Below, in pieces: positions 53,258 to 62,667 of a stretch of 64,000 bases of DNA. Position 1 is the stretch's first letter. Each line of letters begins with the position of its first letter. This DNA comes from Streptomyces sp. YPW6 (lineage in GTDB: Bacteria; Actinomycetota; Actinomycetes; Streptomycetales; Streptomycetaceae). A model generated the notes under the pieces. That model was not told the DNA's origin and searched no databases. It saw nothing but the letters and a program-made list of their open reading frames with translations. The position numbers were made by a program, and so were the translations under genes. The DNA lies in contig NZ_CP076457.1 in assembly GCF_018866325.1 (NCBI RefSeq), positions 6,297,001 to 6,361,000 on the forward strand. The letters run 5' to 3'.

Positions 53258-53776
53258 ATGAGCGTCGAGACACCTCGCAGGATGGTCCTTCTCCGGCATG
53301 CCAAGGCGGAATGGTCGCAGGCTTCCGATCATGAGCGCCCGCTGGCCGAGCGCGGCCGGAAGGACGCGCCCGTCGCCGGCCGCAGGCTCGCCGATTCCGG
53401 CATCGACTTCGATCTGGCCCTGTGCTCCAGTGCCGCCAGGACACGGGAGACCTGGAAGCTGGCCGTCCATGAATTCTCCCAGCGCCCCCGGACCGTCTAT
53501 GAGGAGCGGCTCTACGAGGCCTCCCTCGGCGAACTGATCGCCCTGTTCAACGAGACCCCCGACGAGGTGCGCAACCTCCTGGTCATCGGCCACAACCCCG
53601 GGATGCACGGGGCCGCCGACGCCCTCTCCGGCTCGGCCGAGGGCGACACCCTGGCCCGGATGACCCGGGACGGATTCCCCACCGCCGCCTACGCCGTGGT
53701 GGAGTTCCCCGGCTCCTGGAAGAGCGTGGAGCACGGAGCGGGCCGGCTCACGGAGTACTGGACCCCGAACGACTGA
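53258..53776 (+). CDS. SixA-like histidine phosphatase
   Basis: The 172-residue protein is a short member of the histidine-phosphatase superfamily: catalytic VLLRHAKAEW (His 14), ERPLAERGRKDA, and the second catalytic His in VIGHNPGMHG. SixA removes phosphate from phosphohistidine in phosphotransfer proteins; in actinobacteria targets are not established. The ATG at 53258 is in frame with the motif. A terminator separates it from convergent serB. Confidence 0.9.
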   Translation: MSVETPRRMVLLRHAKAEWSQASDHERPLAERGRKDAPVAGRRLADSGIDFDLALCSSAARTRETWKLAVHEFSQRPRTVYEERLYEASLGELIALFNETPDEVRNLLVIGHNPGMHGAADALSGSAEGDTLARMTRDGFPTAAYAVVEFPGSWKSVEHGAGRLTEYWTPND

Positions 53777-53784
53777 GTACGCAG

Positions 53785-53817
53785 CGGGCCCCGGCACCAC
53801 TGCGGTGCCGGGGCCCG
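53785..53817. terminator. Bidirectional terminator between sixA-like gene and serB
   Basis: Perfect 14-bp stem (CGGGCCCCGGCACC and complement) with an ACTGC loop, between convergent genes. Confidence 0.85.
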
Positions 53818-53836
53818 GTCCTTCGTCCGGACGGGT

Positions 53837-55141
53837 TCAGTCGACGAGGCCGTCCGCCGCCTCGACCTCTTCCCGGGTGATGCCGAGCAGATAGAGCACG
53901 GTGTCCAGGAACGGCACGTTCACCGCGGTGTGCGCCGCCTCGCGGACCAGCGGCTTGGCATTGAACGCGACGCCGAGCCCGGCGGTGTTCAGCATGTCGA
54001 GGTCGTTCGCCCCGTCCCCGATCGCCACGGTCTGGGCCAGCGGTACGCCCGCCTGCTCGGCGAAGCTGCGCAGCAGCCGGGCCTTGCCCGCCCGGTCCAC
54101 CACCTCACCCACGACCCGGCCGGTGAGCTTGCCGTCCACCACCTCCAGGGTGTTGGCCGAGGCGAAGTCCAGCCCGAGCCGCTCCTTCAGGTCGTCCGTG
54201 ACCTGGGTGAAACCGCCGGAGACGACGCCGACCTGGTAGCCGAGCCGCTTGAGCGTACGGATCAGGGTGCGGGCCCCGGGGGTGAGCCGCACCTCGGTGC
54301 GCACCTTGTCCACGACCGAGGCGTCCAGCCCGGCCAGCAGTGCGACCCGGGCGTGCAGCGACTGCTCGAAGTCCAGCTCCCCGCGCATCGCCTGCTCGGT
54401 CACCTCGGCGACCTTGCTCTCGCAGCCCGCGTGCGCCGCGAAGAGCTCGATCACCTCGTCCTGGATCAGCGTGGAGTCGACGTCCATGACCACCAGCCGC
54501 TGGGCCCGGCGGCTCAGCCCGGCCGAGACCACCGCGACGTCCACGCCGATCTCCGCGGCCGCGGTCGCCAGCGCCGTCCGCAGCTCGGGCGTACCGGTCC
54601 CCGACACCGCGAACTCGACGGCGGTGACCGGGTACTTCGCCAGCCGGAAGATCCGGTCGATGTTCCCGCCGGTCGCGGTGATGGTGGCCGCTATGGCGGC
54701 GGTCGACTCCGCGGTGAGCGGGTGTCCCAGCACCGTCACATGGGAACGGCCGTCACCGCGGGGCCGGTTGTCGCCGATGCCGGAGATGATCTCGGCCTGC
54801 AGCTTCAGGGAGTCGGCCCAGCTGTGCACGGTCGCCCGCAGGTCGCCCTCGGTGGTCCCGCCCGCCGTGGGCGCGGTGACCAGGGCGCACAGCACGATGC
54901 GGCCACGGGTGACGACCTGCTCGATGTCCACCACGTCGACCGCGTACGCGGCGAGGGTGTCGAAGAGCCCGGCGGTGATACCGGGACGGTCCTTGCCGAA
55001 GATCTTGACCAGCAGCGTGGGTGCGTCGCTGCCCGGAGGGGGCCCGTCGCCGGGCCCGTCGCCCCGGCGGGGACCAAGGGGCTCAAGAGACTCAGAGGGC
55101 TCAGAAGACGAGGGAGGCTGAGGTGGCTGAGATGCGCTCAT
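53837..55141 (-). CDS. serB: Phosphoserine phosphatase with tandem ACT domains
   Basis: The 434-residue enzyme performs the last step of serine synthesis. After a disordered Pro/Ser/Glu leader of about 40 residues come two ACT-like domains (TLLVKIFGKDRPGITAGLFD and SHVTVLGHPLTAESTAAIAA) and a HAD phosphatase: DVDSTLIQDEVIELFA (DxDxT-type nucleophile), VVSGGFTQV, and GDGANDLDMLN. The ACT pair probably senses serine. The ATG is used with a GGTGG site; no good ribosome site supports a longer reading. Confidence 0.93.
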   Translation of the reverse strand: MSASQPPQPPSSSEPSESLEPLGPRRGDGPGDGPPPGSDAPTLLVKIFGKDRPGITAGLFDTLAAYAVDVVDIEQVVTRGRIVLCALVTAPTAGGTTEGDLRATVHSWADSLKLQAEIISGIGDNRPRGDGRSHVTVLGHPLTAESTAAIAATITATGGNIDRIFRLAKYPVTAVEFAVSGTGTPELRTALATAAAEIGVDVAVVSAGLSRRAQRLVVMDVDSTLIQDEVIELFAAHAGCESKVAEVTEQAMRGELDFEQSLHARVALLAGLDASVVDKVRTEVRLTPGARTLIRTLKRLGYQVGVVSGGFTQVTDDLKERLGLDFASANTLEVVDGKLTGRVVGEVVDRAGKARLLRSFAEQAGVPLAQTVAIGDGANDLDMLNTAGLGVAFNAKPLVREAAHTAVNVPFLDTVLYLLGITREEVEAADGLVD

Positions 55142-55507
55142 GGTGCTTCCACCGTATCGGTCCCACCCCCTCCTCCGGCCCTCCGTCCCGAGTGCCGGAC
55201 GCAATCGCACCGGTGCCGAGGGCAGCGTGTCCGGATCTGGCCGGTAGAGGTCTTGCGCTCGGCCGTACCAGATGCCGTGTATCTGCCGGTATCACAGCGC
55301 TCAACACCTTCTGGGCGGTACCAGCTCTTCCTCCTCGCCTGACCACGTCCATGACCCTTTGACCCCCCGGTATCGGGGTGTTCGGGCGGGTCTCCGCGCG
55401 GTCTTGGCCCGCTCGACTTTCGGATCGGGGACTGGTCCTGGAATAGTTCCCCACGATGTTCAGCATCCCTAGACTCCCTGCGACGGGGGTATCACGGGGG
55501 ACAACTA
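55142..55507. promoter_or_regulatory. 366-bp divergent promoter region, serB and FHA-ABC gene
   Basis: On the plus strand TAGACT (55470-55475) is a likely -10 box, placing the start of the FHA-ABC mRNA near 55482. On the minus strand TACGGT ends 9 bases before the serB ATG, so serB may have almost no leader. A GGTATCGGGG-type repeat lies at about 55368. No gene is seen. Confidence 0.45.
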
Positions 55508-58108
55508 GTGGGGCGCGGAGTGCCGGAACTCGTACTGGAATTGAATGGCAGCACCTGGACGCTCGATCCGTCCAGGTCGTACACCCTCGGGCGTGATCCC
55601 CAGGGCGACCTGACGATCGACGACGCCAGGGTGTCGTGGCGGCACGCCACGATCAGCTGGAACGGCCGCAGTTGGTCCGTCGAGGACCACGGCAGCACCA
55701 ACGGCACCTATGAGCAGGGCCGGCGGATCCAGCAGGCGGAGCTCGGCGTCGGCTCGGTGCTGCACCTGGGCAACGCCACGGACGGACCCCGGGTGAGTCT
55801 CAGCGCCGCCGCGGACGCCGGAGTGGCCGGCGGCCAGGCGGCCGGCGCCCACCAGGCCCCGGCGCACCAGCCCCACCAGCAGCCCGGAGGCGGCGCCGCC
55901 GGCCCGCACGGACAACAGGCACCCGCCCAGCACCAGCCACCCGCCCAGCACCAGGCCGCTGCCCAGCACCTGGCCTGGCAGCAGCCGCAGCACGCGCCCC
56001 AGCAGCAGGTCCCGCACCAGAACGTGCCCCACCAGCAGAGCCCCGGGCAGGGCGGACCGGGACAGGGCGGCGCCGCGGGGGCGCCGCCGGTCTACGGCGA
56101 CCGCAGCCCCACCACGTTCCACCAGCTGGCACTCGGCCGGGTCATGCGCATCGGCCGTGCGCTGGAGAACGAACTGGTCGTCTCCGACCTCCAGGTCTCC
56201 CGCCACCACGCCGAGTTCCACGCGACGCCCGACGGCCGCTTCGAGATCCGCGACCTGGGCTCGCACAACGGCACGTACGTCAACGGCCAGCCGCTCCACA
56301 AGTCCGGCTCGGCCCTCATCGGCCCGAACGACATCGTCGGCGTCGGCCACTCGACGTTCCGGCTGGTCGGCGACCGGCTGGAAGAGTTCGTCGACACCGG
56401 TGAGGTCTCCTTCTCCGCCCGCCACCTCACGGTGACGGTCGACGGCGGGAAGCAGATCCTCAAGGACGTCTCCTTCGGCGTCCCCGAGAAGTCGCTCATC
56501 GCGGTCATCGGCCCGTCCGGCTCCGGAAAGTCCACCCTGCTCAAGGCGCTCACCGGTTACCGGCCCGCCAACCAGGGCGACGTCCTCTACGACAACCGGA
56601 ACCTGTACAAGCAGTTCGCCGAACTGCGCCAGCGCATCGGCCTGGTCCCGCAGGACGACATCCTGCACAAGGAACTGACCGTGGCCAAGGCCCTCAAGTA
56701 CGCGGCCAAGCTGCGCTTCCCCGCGGACACCACCGAGGCCGAGCGCCAGTCGCGGATCACCGAGGTCCTCACGGAGCTCAAGCTCGACATCCACAAGGAC
56801 AAGAAGATCACTTCGCTCTCCGGCGGCCAGCGCAAGCGCGTGTCGGTCGCCCTGGAGCTGCTCACCAAGCCGTCGCTGATCTTCCTGGACGAGCCGACCT
56901 CCGGCCTCGACCCGGGTATGGACCGCGATGTCATGCAGCTGCTGCGGGGCCTCGCCGACGACGGCCGCACGGTGCTCGTGGTCACGCACTCGGTCGCCGA
57001 GCTGGCGATCTGCGACAAGCTCCTCGTGATGGCGCCCGGCGGCTCCGTCGCCTACTTCGGTCCGCCGGAGGAAGCGCTGAACTTCTTCGGCTACACCAGC
57101 TGGGCCGACGTCTTCTCCGCCTTCGAGAACTACCGCGACTACGACTGGGCGGGCCGCTGGCGGGGATCGCAGCACTACCAGATGTACGCCGCCGACATCG
57201 ACGCCGTCGCGGCCCAGCCGGTCACCATGCCGTCCCCGCAGCAGATACGCCCGCCGAAGCCGCAGACCTGGGGCACGCAGCTGTGGACCCTGGTGCGCCG
57301 GTACGTCGCCGTCATCGCCTCGGACAAGGCCTTCCTCGGCCTGATGGTGGCGCTGCCCGCGGTGATCGGCGTGCTGGCCGCGGTCATCCCGGCGGACTTC
57401 GGACTGGCCGCGCCCACCCCGCCGACCCGGTTCAACGGCAAGGCGGGAATGATCCTGCTGATCCTCGCGGTCGGCATCTGCCTCGCCGGCTCGGCCAGCT
57501 CCGTACGAGAACTGATCAAGGAACGCGTCATCTACGAACGGGAACGGGCCACCGGCCTCTCCCGCTCGGCCTATCTGACGTCCAAGGTGATCGTGCTCGG
57601 CGTGATCACGGCCTTCCAGAGCGTCATCCTCTGCGGCATCTGCTTCGCCGTCCGTGACCTGCCGGAGGAGGGGCTGCTCATGCCTCCGGCCGTCGAGATC
57701 TGCCTCTCCATCGTGGCCCTCGGGTTCACCTCGATGATGTTCGGCCTGATGATCTCCGCGCTGGTCAAGACCTCCGAGATGACCATGCCCCTGCTGGTCA
57801 TGTTCGCGATCGTCCAGCTGGTGTTCACCGGGGTCCTCTTCCAGGTCTACGGGACGCCGGGCCTGGAGCAGCTCACCTGGCTGATGCCGTCCCGCTGGGG
57901 CGTGGCCGCGGCCGGCACCACGCTGGACCTGGCCAACCTGATGCCGCCGTGGGACCCGAAGAACCCGACCGACCTGGACCCGCTCTGGGAGGCCACGGCG
58001 CCCCAGTGGGGGATCAACCTCTTCGTGCTGCTGGCGATCGGAGCCCTCTGCGCGGTCGCCGTCGCGCGCCTGCTGCGCCGCCACGAGCCCGAGGTCATGC
58101 GCAAGTAG
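55508..58108 (+). CDS. FHA-domain ABC transporter (ATPase and permease in one chain)
   Basis: The 866-residue protein resembles mycobacterial Rv1747. FHA1 (about 20-95; LGRDPQGDLTIDD, RVSWRHATI, GSTNGTY) and FHA2 (about 205-295; IGRALENELVVSDLQVSRHH, SHNGTYVNG) flank a Gln/Pro/His-rich linker. Then come an ABC ATPase with Walker A GPSGSGKST (about 335), signature LSGGQRKR and LDEPTSGLD, and an ABC2 permease with six helices. FHA domains bind phosphothreonine, so Ser/Thr-kinase control of export is likely. GTG 55508 has GGGGGAC upstream; GTG 55520 is the alternative. Confidence 0.93.
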   Translation: MGRGVPELVLELNGSTWTLDPSRSYTLGRDPQGDLTIDDARVSWRHATISWNGRSWSVEDHGSTNGTYEQGRRIQQAELGVGSVLHLGNATDGPRVSLSAAADAGVAGGQAAGAHQAPAHQPHQQPGGGAAGPHGQQAPAQHQPPAQHQAAAQHLAWQQPQHAPQQQVPHQNVPHQQSPGQGGPGQGGAAGAPPVYGDRSPTTFHQLALGRVMRIGRALENELVVSDLQVSRHHAEFHATPDGRFEIRDLGSHNGTYVNGQPLHKSGSALIGPNDIVGVGHSTFRLVGDRLEEFVDTGEVSFSARHLTVTVDGGKQILKDVSFGVPEKSLIAVIGPSGSGKSTLLKALTGYRPANQGDVLYDNRNLYKQFAELRQRIGLVPQDDILHKELTVAKALKYAAKLRFPADTTEAERQSRITEVLTELKLDIHKDKKITSLSGGQRKRVSVALELLTKPSLIFLDEPTSGLDPGMDRDVMQLLRGLADDGRTVLVVTHSVAELAICDKLLVMAPGGSVAYFGPPEEALNFFGYTSWADVFSAFENYRDYDWAGRWRGSQHYQMYAADIDAVAAQPVTMPSPQQIRPPKPQTWGTQLWTLVRRYVAVIASDKAFLGLMVALPAVIGVLAAVIPADFGLAAPTPPTRFNGKAGMILLILAVGICLAGSASSVRELIKERVIYERERATGLSRSAYLTSKVIVLGVITAFQSVILCGICFAVRDLPEEGLLMPPAVEICLSIVALGFTSMMFGLMISALVKTSEMTMPLLVMFAIVQLVFTGVLFQVYGTPGLEQLTWLMPSRWGVAAAGTTLDLANLMPPWDPKNPTDLDPLWEATAPQWGINLFVLLAIGALCAVAVARLLRRHEPEVMRK

Positions 58109-58122
58109 GCACCGGGAACGCA

Positions 58123-58162
58123 CGCCGGAGGCCGGCACCCCGCGGGGTGCCGGCCTCCGGCG
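58123..58162. terminator. Bidirectional terminator after the FHA-ABC gene
   Basis: Perfect 19-bp inverted repeat starting CGCCGGAGGCCGGCACCCC with a 2-base centre, between convergent genes. Confidence 0.85.
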
Positions 58163-58186
58163 TTGGGCACGACCGTGCCGGGTGGA

Positions 58187-58963
58187 TCAGTACGCGCTGT
58201 TCACGTTGTCCATGGAGCCGTAGCGGTCGGCCGCGTAGTTGCAGGCGGCGACGATGTTGGCGACCGGGTCGTACAGGTCCTTCTTGGTGCCCGCCACGTG
58301 GTAGCGGTCGAAGGTCGGCTGGATCACCTGGAGCAGCCCCTTGGACGGGACGCCGTTGCGGGCGTTGATGTCCCAGTTGTTGATGGCCCAGCGGTTACCG
58401 CTGGACTCGCGCATGATGTTGCGGTGGATCCCGTCGTAGGAGCCCGGGATGCCTTCCTTCTTCATGATCGCCATGGCCTCGCGGATCCACCCGTCCAGGT
58501 TGTTGGCGTAGACGGGCTTGCGCGCGGTGGAGCGGTTGGCCTTCTCGGACGCGCGCTTCTTCGCGTCCGCCTTGGCCTTGGCGGCCTTCTCCGCCTTCTC
58601 CTTCGCGTCGGCAGCGGCCTTGGCCTTCGCGTCGGCCTCGGCCTTGGCCTTCGCGGCCTTGGCCTTGGCCGCGGCGGCGGCCTTCGCCTTGGCGGCGTCG
58701 GCGGCCTTCACGAGCTTCTCGGCGGTGGAGTGCTGCTCGATCATGCTGTTCTGCACGGTCTTGGCCTGGGCGGTACCCGTGGCGTTGGTGAAGGCCACGG
58801 GCGCAGCGGCGGCTGCCGCCTGCGGGGCAATCTCGGCATCGGCGTTCGACGGGACGAGCGAGAAGGTCAGGGCGGCGACGCCCAGGGCCGACACACCGGC
58901 CACGGAGATCTTCTGGACCTTGTTCAGACGACGGAGACGACGGGGAATGCGAGTCGCAGACAT
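58187..58963 (-). CDS. Secreted transglycosylase (SLT-like) with Ala/Lys coiled coil
   Basis: The 258-residue protein has a signal peptide (basic RRLRRLNKVQKISVAG then VSALGVAALTFSLVPSNADA) and a long Ala/Lys/Glu helix at about 80-145, repeated as AKAKAAADAKEKAEKAAKAK. A lysozyme-like transglycosylase domain follows (IMRESSGNRWAINNWDINAR with the catalytic Glu, KGLLQVIQPTFDRYH). It should cleave peptidoglycan outside the cell. The ATG is the signal-peptide start. A promoter lies about 90-115 bases upstream. Confidence 0.9.
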   Translation of the reverse strand: MSATRIPRRLRRLNKVQKISVAGVSALGVAALTFSLVPSNADAEIAPQAAAAAAPVAFTNATGTAQAKTVQNSMIEQHSTAEKLVKAADAAKAKAAAAAKAKAAKAKAEADAKAKAAADAKEKAEKAAKAKADAKKRASEKANRSTARKPVYANNLDGWIREAMAIMKKEGIPGSYDGIHRNIMRESSGNRWAINNWDINARNGVPSKGLLQVIQPTFDRYHVAGTKKDLYDPVANIVAACNYAADRYGSMDNVNSAY

Positions 58964-59050
58964 GTAGGGCTACCTCTTCGAATGCTCAGGTGTCCTCACG
59001 GAGGACGAGACCGGAGGCGGTGATGCGCACCTCCGTCGGGGACGAGAGCA

Positions 59051-59080
59051 ATTCTTAGCGGCAGCAAAATCCTGAGGCAA
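59051..59080 (-). promoter_or_regulatory. Promoter of the transglycosylase gene
   Basis: On the minus strand TTGCCT, a 17-base spacer and TAAGAA(T) give a reasonable HrdB-type promoter with an 80-90 base leader RNA. Confidence 0.5.
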
Positions 59081-59153
59081 AGGTGTGACGTACGAAGCCG
59101 GGTAGTGGAGAAGGGTCCCGTTAGTCCGAAATGACCCTCATTCGCGCCTGCTC

Positions 59154-59184
59154 AAAACACCCTTATGGGCCCACTAGGTGTGTT
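59154..59184 (-). terminator. Terminator of the queA-SDR transcript
   Basis: On the minus strand AACACACC and GGGTGTT arms enclose an inner TGGGCCCA palindrome, and TTTT follows. It lies about 50 bases after the queA stop. Confidence 0.55.
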
Positions 59185-59235
59185 CGTAAGTGACGTGCAC
59201 CCTATGCCTGGGCTCACATCGGGGAGGTAACAGTC

Positions 59236-60432
59236 TCACCATTCGTTGCTGGAGCAATTCGGAGCGTTACGTTCCTCATCCGGCAGGATGAGGTGGACGT
59301 CCCCGAACTCATGCCAGAGGTACCGCTCCTGGAGCGCCGCCTCGTACCCGCGGCGCAACGCCTCGCGCCCCGCCACCGCCTCCAGCATCAGCAGATGCGA
59401 GGCCCGCGGCTCGTGCAGCCCGGTCAGCAGACCGTCCACCGCCCGGACCCCGCGCCGCGGCGTCACCACGAGGTCCGTCCACCCGTCGGCGGGCCGCACC
59501 GCCCCGTCCGCGCCGACCGCCGACTCCAGCGCGCGCACGGCCGTCGTCCCCACGGCGACGACCCGCCCGCGACCCGCCTCCCGTACGGCGTTGACCAGCC
59601 ATGCCGTCGCCGCCGGCACCGCGAACCGCTCCGGGTACGGCGGCTCGTGCGCCTCCGCCGAGGCCACCCCCGTATGGAGGGACAACGGAGCGAACAGCAC
59701 CCCCCGGCGCACCAGCTCCGCCACCAGCGGGACCGTGAAGGGGCGCGCGGCGCTCGGCATCTCCGCCGAACCGCTCCCGTCCGGGGAGGGCACCGCGAAC
59801 ACCGTCCGGTACGCCGACAGCGGCTGGTCCCGGTCCGTGTACCCGTAGCGGATCGGCCGCCCGTACCGGTGCAGCAGCTCCGGCACCCGCTCCGGCACCC
59901 GCGCCCACCACAGCCGGGCCCCGGCCGCGGGCCCGAGCGGCTCCTCCAGCACCAGGGCCCGCCCGCCCGGCAGCCGCACCACCGCCCCCGCCGGACCACC
60001 GGGCCGCGGCCCCGTCACCCCAGCCCCCGCCGGCGCCCGCAGCTCCACCGCCCACCGGCCGTCCGCACCCCGTGTCGAGAAGTGCACGACGACCTGCTCC
60101 CCGCCGACCCGGCCGTTCACCGCCGCGGGCAGCGTCATGGACGTGTTCACCACCAGCACGTCACCGGCCCGCAACTGCTCAGGCAGCTCCCGGAACGCGT
60201 GGTGCGCGACCGCCCGCCCCCGGGAAACGAGCAGCCGCACGTCGTCCCGCCCTGCCCCGCGCTGCTCGGCCGGCACACGTGCCGACAACGCGTCCGGCAC
60301 TCGCAGAGCCTCCAGAGCGGTGGCTCCCGCGCCCGCCGCCGCCCCCGCACCGGCCGGCCGCGCGGTGGACAGCCCGGAGACCACGCCGGCCGCCGCACCG
60401 GGCCCGGCCCCGCCCGGGTCCGGTGAGGGCAC
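59236..60432 (-). CDS. queA: QueA-like S-adenosylmethionine:tRNA ribosyltransferase-isomerase
   Basis: QueA moves the ribosyl part of SAM onto 7-aminomethyl-deazaguanine in tRNA during queuosine formation. Family motifs seen are LVVNTSMTLPAAV, GRPIRYGYTDRDQPLSAYRT, RPFTVPLVAELVRRGV, LHTGVASAEAHEPPYPERF, and AVGTTAVRALES. The C-terminal half is full. The N-terminus is uncertain: GTG 60432 or 60384 lack ribosome sites, while an ATG at 60557 that overlaps the SDR stop opens another frame (MTARRSYEGDVALAALGPGG). One extra base in a C run near 60434-60443 would join them into a 440-residue protein. Confidence 0.8.
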   Translation of the reverse strand: MPSPDPGGAGPGAAAGVVSGLSTARPAGAGAAAGAGATALEALRVPDALSARVPAEQRGAGRDDVRLLVSRGRAVAHHAFRELPEQLRAGDVLVVNTSMTLPAAVNGRVGGEQVVVHFSTRGADGRWAVELRAPAGAGVTGPRPGGPAGAVVRLPGGRALVLEEPLGPAAGARLWWARVPERVPELLHRYGRPIRYGYTDRDQPLSAYRTVFAVPSPDGSGSAEMPSAARPFTVPLVAELVRRGVLFAPLSLHTGVASAEAHEPPYPERFAVPAATAWLVNAVREAGRGRVVAVGTTAVRALESAVGADGAVRPADGWTDLVVTPRRGVRAVDGLLTGLHEPRASHLLMLEAVAGREALRRGYEAALQERYLWHEFGDVHLILPDEERNAPNCSSNEW

Positions 60433-60553
60433 GCCCGCGCCCCGGAGCCCGCGCCCGTCGCCCCCGCGCCGGCCGGGCCCGGCCGGGAGCCTTCCGCTCC
60501 GCCCGGTCCCAGCGCGGCGAGAGCGACATCGCCCTCGTACGACCTCCGCGCCG

Positions 60554-61279
60554 TCATCGCGCGTCCCCGCCCTGCCCCGCCGACCCCTCCAGCAGGGCCG
60601 GGGCCGTGTACCGCCCGCTAGCCGGCCGCTCCCGCACCAGCCGGAGGAACGCGGGCGCCACGCTCCGAGGCGACGGCCGTACCTCGTCCGCCCCCTCCGG
60701 CACCGCCGCGGCGTACAGGTCCGTCGCCATGTCACCCGGGTCGACCGCCCAGACCCGCAGCCCCGGTTCCTCCACGCTCAGCACCGCCGCCAGCTGGTCC
60801 AGCGCCGCCTTCGACGCCCCGTATCCACCCCACGTCGGGTACGGCTCCGCCGCCGCGTCCGAGCTGACCACCACCACCGACCCCGCCGCCGAGGCCCGCA
60901 GCGCAGGCAACGCCTCCTGCACGAGACCGAGCGCCGCCACCACGTTCACCTCCAGCGCCCGCCTGAGCCCCTCCAGCGGCACCGCGTCCAGCCTGACCAG
61001 CGGCTCCGCGTCCAGCACGCTCGCGTTGCTCACCAACAGGTCGAGACCGCCCAGCGCCCCGGCCGCCGCCACCAGATCCGCCCGGTGCGCCGCGTCCGTC
61101 ACGTCCCCCGGCACCGCCGCCACCCGGCTCCCGTACCGCCCGCGCAGCTCCCGCGCCGCCTCCTCCAGCACCCCGGCGGTCCGGGCGTCCAGCACCAGGT
61201 CCCAGCCCTCCCCGGCCAGTGCCTCCGCCAACGCCCGTCCCAGCCCCTTCGAACCACCCGTGATCATCGCGACCGGCAT
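60554..61279 (-). CDS. Short-chain dehydrogenase/reductase
   Basis: The 241-residue SDR has TGGSKGLGRALAEA for NAD(P) binding, the DVTDAAHRADL region, NAS (LLVSNASVL) and the catalytic YGASKAALDQLA with Ser in VVVVSSDAA. Substrate unknown. It starts with ATG and precedes queA on the same strand, in the same transcript. Its TGA overlaps an ATG (ATGA) that is probably the true beginning of the queA-like gene in a shifted frame. Confidence 0.9.
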   Translation of the reverse strand: MPVAMITGGSKGLGRALAEALAGEGWDLVLDARTAGVLEEAARELRGRYGSRVAAVPGDVTDAAHRADLVAAAGALGGLDLLVSNASVLDAEPLVRLDAVPLEGLRRALEVNVVAALGLVQEALPALRASAAGSVVVVSSDAAAEPYPTWGGYGASKAALDQLAAVLSVEEPGLRVWAVDPGDMATDLYAAAVPEGADEVRPSPRSVAPAFLRLVRERPASGRYTAPALLEGSAGQGGDAR

Positions 61280-61509
61280 GGTGACCGTCCCCTTCGCACC
61301 CTCGACGTTCGCCGGGAGCCCCCGGCGACCTCACCGTAGGAAGCCCCGCCCGCACGGCGCCTCGCCCTGGAGCCGCACCCGTACCCGGCACTTCGGCGTA
61401 GGTCCGGGGAGGTCCTACGCCCTCCGGCGGAGCGGCCGCCCCGACCGGTCCTAGGCCCACGGCCGCCGGACACCGACCCGGGCCCGATACGGCCGCCGGG
61501 CCCCGCCGG

Positions 61510-61515
61510 TACGGT
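61510..61515 (+). promoter_or_regulatory. -10 box TACGGT for the leaderless histidine kinase gene
   Basis: TACGGT is followed by GATCCC and the ATG, a six-base gap, with no ribosome site. Confidence 0.5.
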
Positions 61516-61521
61516 GATCCC

Positions 61522-62667
61522 ATGAGTCATCGCCCACCGTCGGGCCTCGCCGCGGTGAGTGCCGCGCTGCTCGCCATGAGCCGGCACCTCGAAGTGGGCG
61601 ACGTGCTGAAGACGATCGTCGCCTCCGCCCGTGAACTGCTCGACGCCCAGTACGCGGCCCTCGGCGTCCCGGACGACCACGGCGGCTTCGCCCAGTTCGT
61701 GGTCGACGGCGTCAGCGACGAGCAGTGGAAGGCCATCGGCCCGCTGCCCCGCCAGCACGGCATCCTCGCCGCGATGCTCCACCAGGCGAAGCCCGAACGG
61801 CTCGCCGACGTCCGCGAGGACCCCCGCTTCGAGGGCTGGCCCGACGCCCACCCCGACATGTCCGACTTCCTCGGCCTGCCCATCGTGGACGGCGACGAGA
61901 TCATCGGCGCGCTGTTCCTCGCCAACAAGACGTGCCCCAAGCCCGTGGGCGGCTGCGGCTTCACCGCCGAGGACGAGGAACTGCTCTCGATCCTCGCCCA
62001 GCACGCGGCGATCGCCCTCACCAACGCCCGCCTCTACGAGCGCAGCCGCGAACTGACCATCGCCGAGGAGCGCTCCCGCCTCGCCCACGAACTGCACGAC
62101 GCGGTCAGCCAGAAGCTGTTCTCGCTCCGCCTCACCGCCCAGGCCGCCGCCGCCCTCGTCGACCGCGACCCCGTCCGTGCCAAGGGCGAGCTCCAGCAGG
62201 TCGCCGACCTCGCCGCCGAAGCCGTCGACGAACTGCGGGCGGCCGTGGTCGAACTGCGCCCGGCCGCCCTCGACGAGGACGGCCTGATCGCCACCCTCCG
62301 TACCCAGATCCAGGTCCTGGACCGGGCGCACGGGGCCCAGGTCGCCTTCGAGAGCCGCGGCGTGCGCGCGCTGCCCGCCGCCCAGGAGGAAGCACTGCTG
62401 CGGGTCGCCCAGGAAGCCCTGCACAACGCCCTGCGTCACTCCGGGGCACAGCGCGTGGGCGTCACCCTGGCCCGGCGCGGCACCGCCACCGTCTTGCGCG
62501 TCACCGACGACGGGAGAGGGTTCGACCCCACCGCCGTCCGGCGGGCGGGACGCCACCTCGGCCTCGTCTCCATGCGCCACCGGGCGAACAGCGTCGGCGG
62601 CCGACTCACCGTTGCCTCGGAGCCCGGCAAGGGCGCCACGATCGAGATGGAGGTCCCCGGTGGTTGA
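61522..62667 (+). CDS. GAF-domain sensor histidine kinase (HisKA_3)
   Basis: The 381-residue soluble kinase has a GAF domain at about 20-170 (LDAQYAALGVPDDHGGFAQF, FLGLPIVDGDEIIGALFLAN). The dimerisation/phosphoacceptor region is RSRLAHELHDAVSQKLFSLR (His in ELHD), and the ATPase domain has LRVAQEALHNALRHSGA, TDDGRGFD and GLVSMRHRA. It resembles NarL-system and DevS-type sensors. Its stop overlaps the response regulator start by 8 bases, so the pair is coupled. It lies next to chaplin chpE, which suggests but does not prove a developmental link. Confidence 0.93.
   Translation: MSHRPPSGLAAVSAALLAMSRHLEVGDVLKTIVASARELLDAQYAALGVPDDHGGFAQFVVDGVSDEQWKAIGPLPRQHGILAAMLHQAKPERLADVREDPRFEGWPDAHPDMSDFLGLPIVDGDEIIGALFLANKTCPKPVGGCGFTAEDEELLSILAQHAAIALTNARLYERSRELTIAEERSRLAHELHDAVSQKLFSLRLTAQAAAALVDRDPVRAKGELQQVADLAAEAVDELRAAVVELRPAALDEDGLIATLRTQIQVLDRAHGAQVAFESRGVRALPAAQEEALLRVAQEALHNALRHSGAQRVGVTLARRGTATVLRVTDDGRGFDPTAVRRAGRHLGLVSMRHRANSVGGRLTVASEPGKGATIEMEVPGG

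Noticed and set aside
58964..59235. c-di-AMP (ydaO) riboswitch before the transglycosylase gene
   Set aside because: Such genes often carry one in Streptomyces, but the conserved ydaO core sequences were not found; an ordinary promoter and the queA terminator explain the region.
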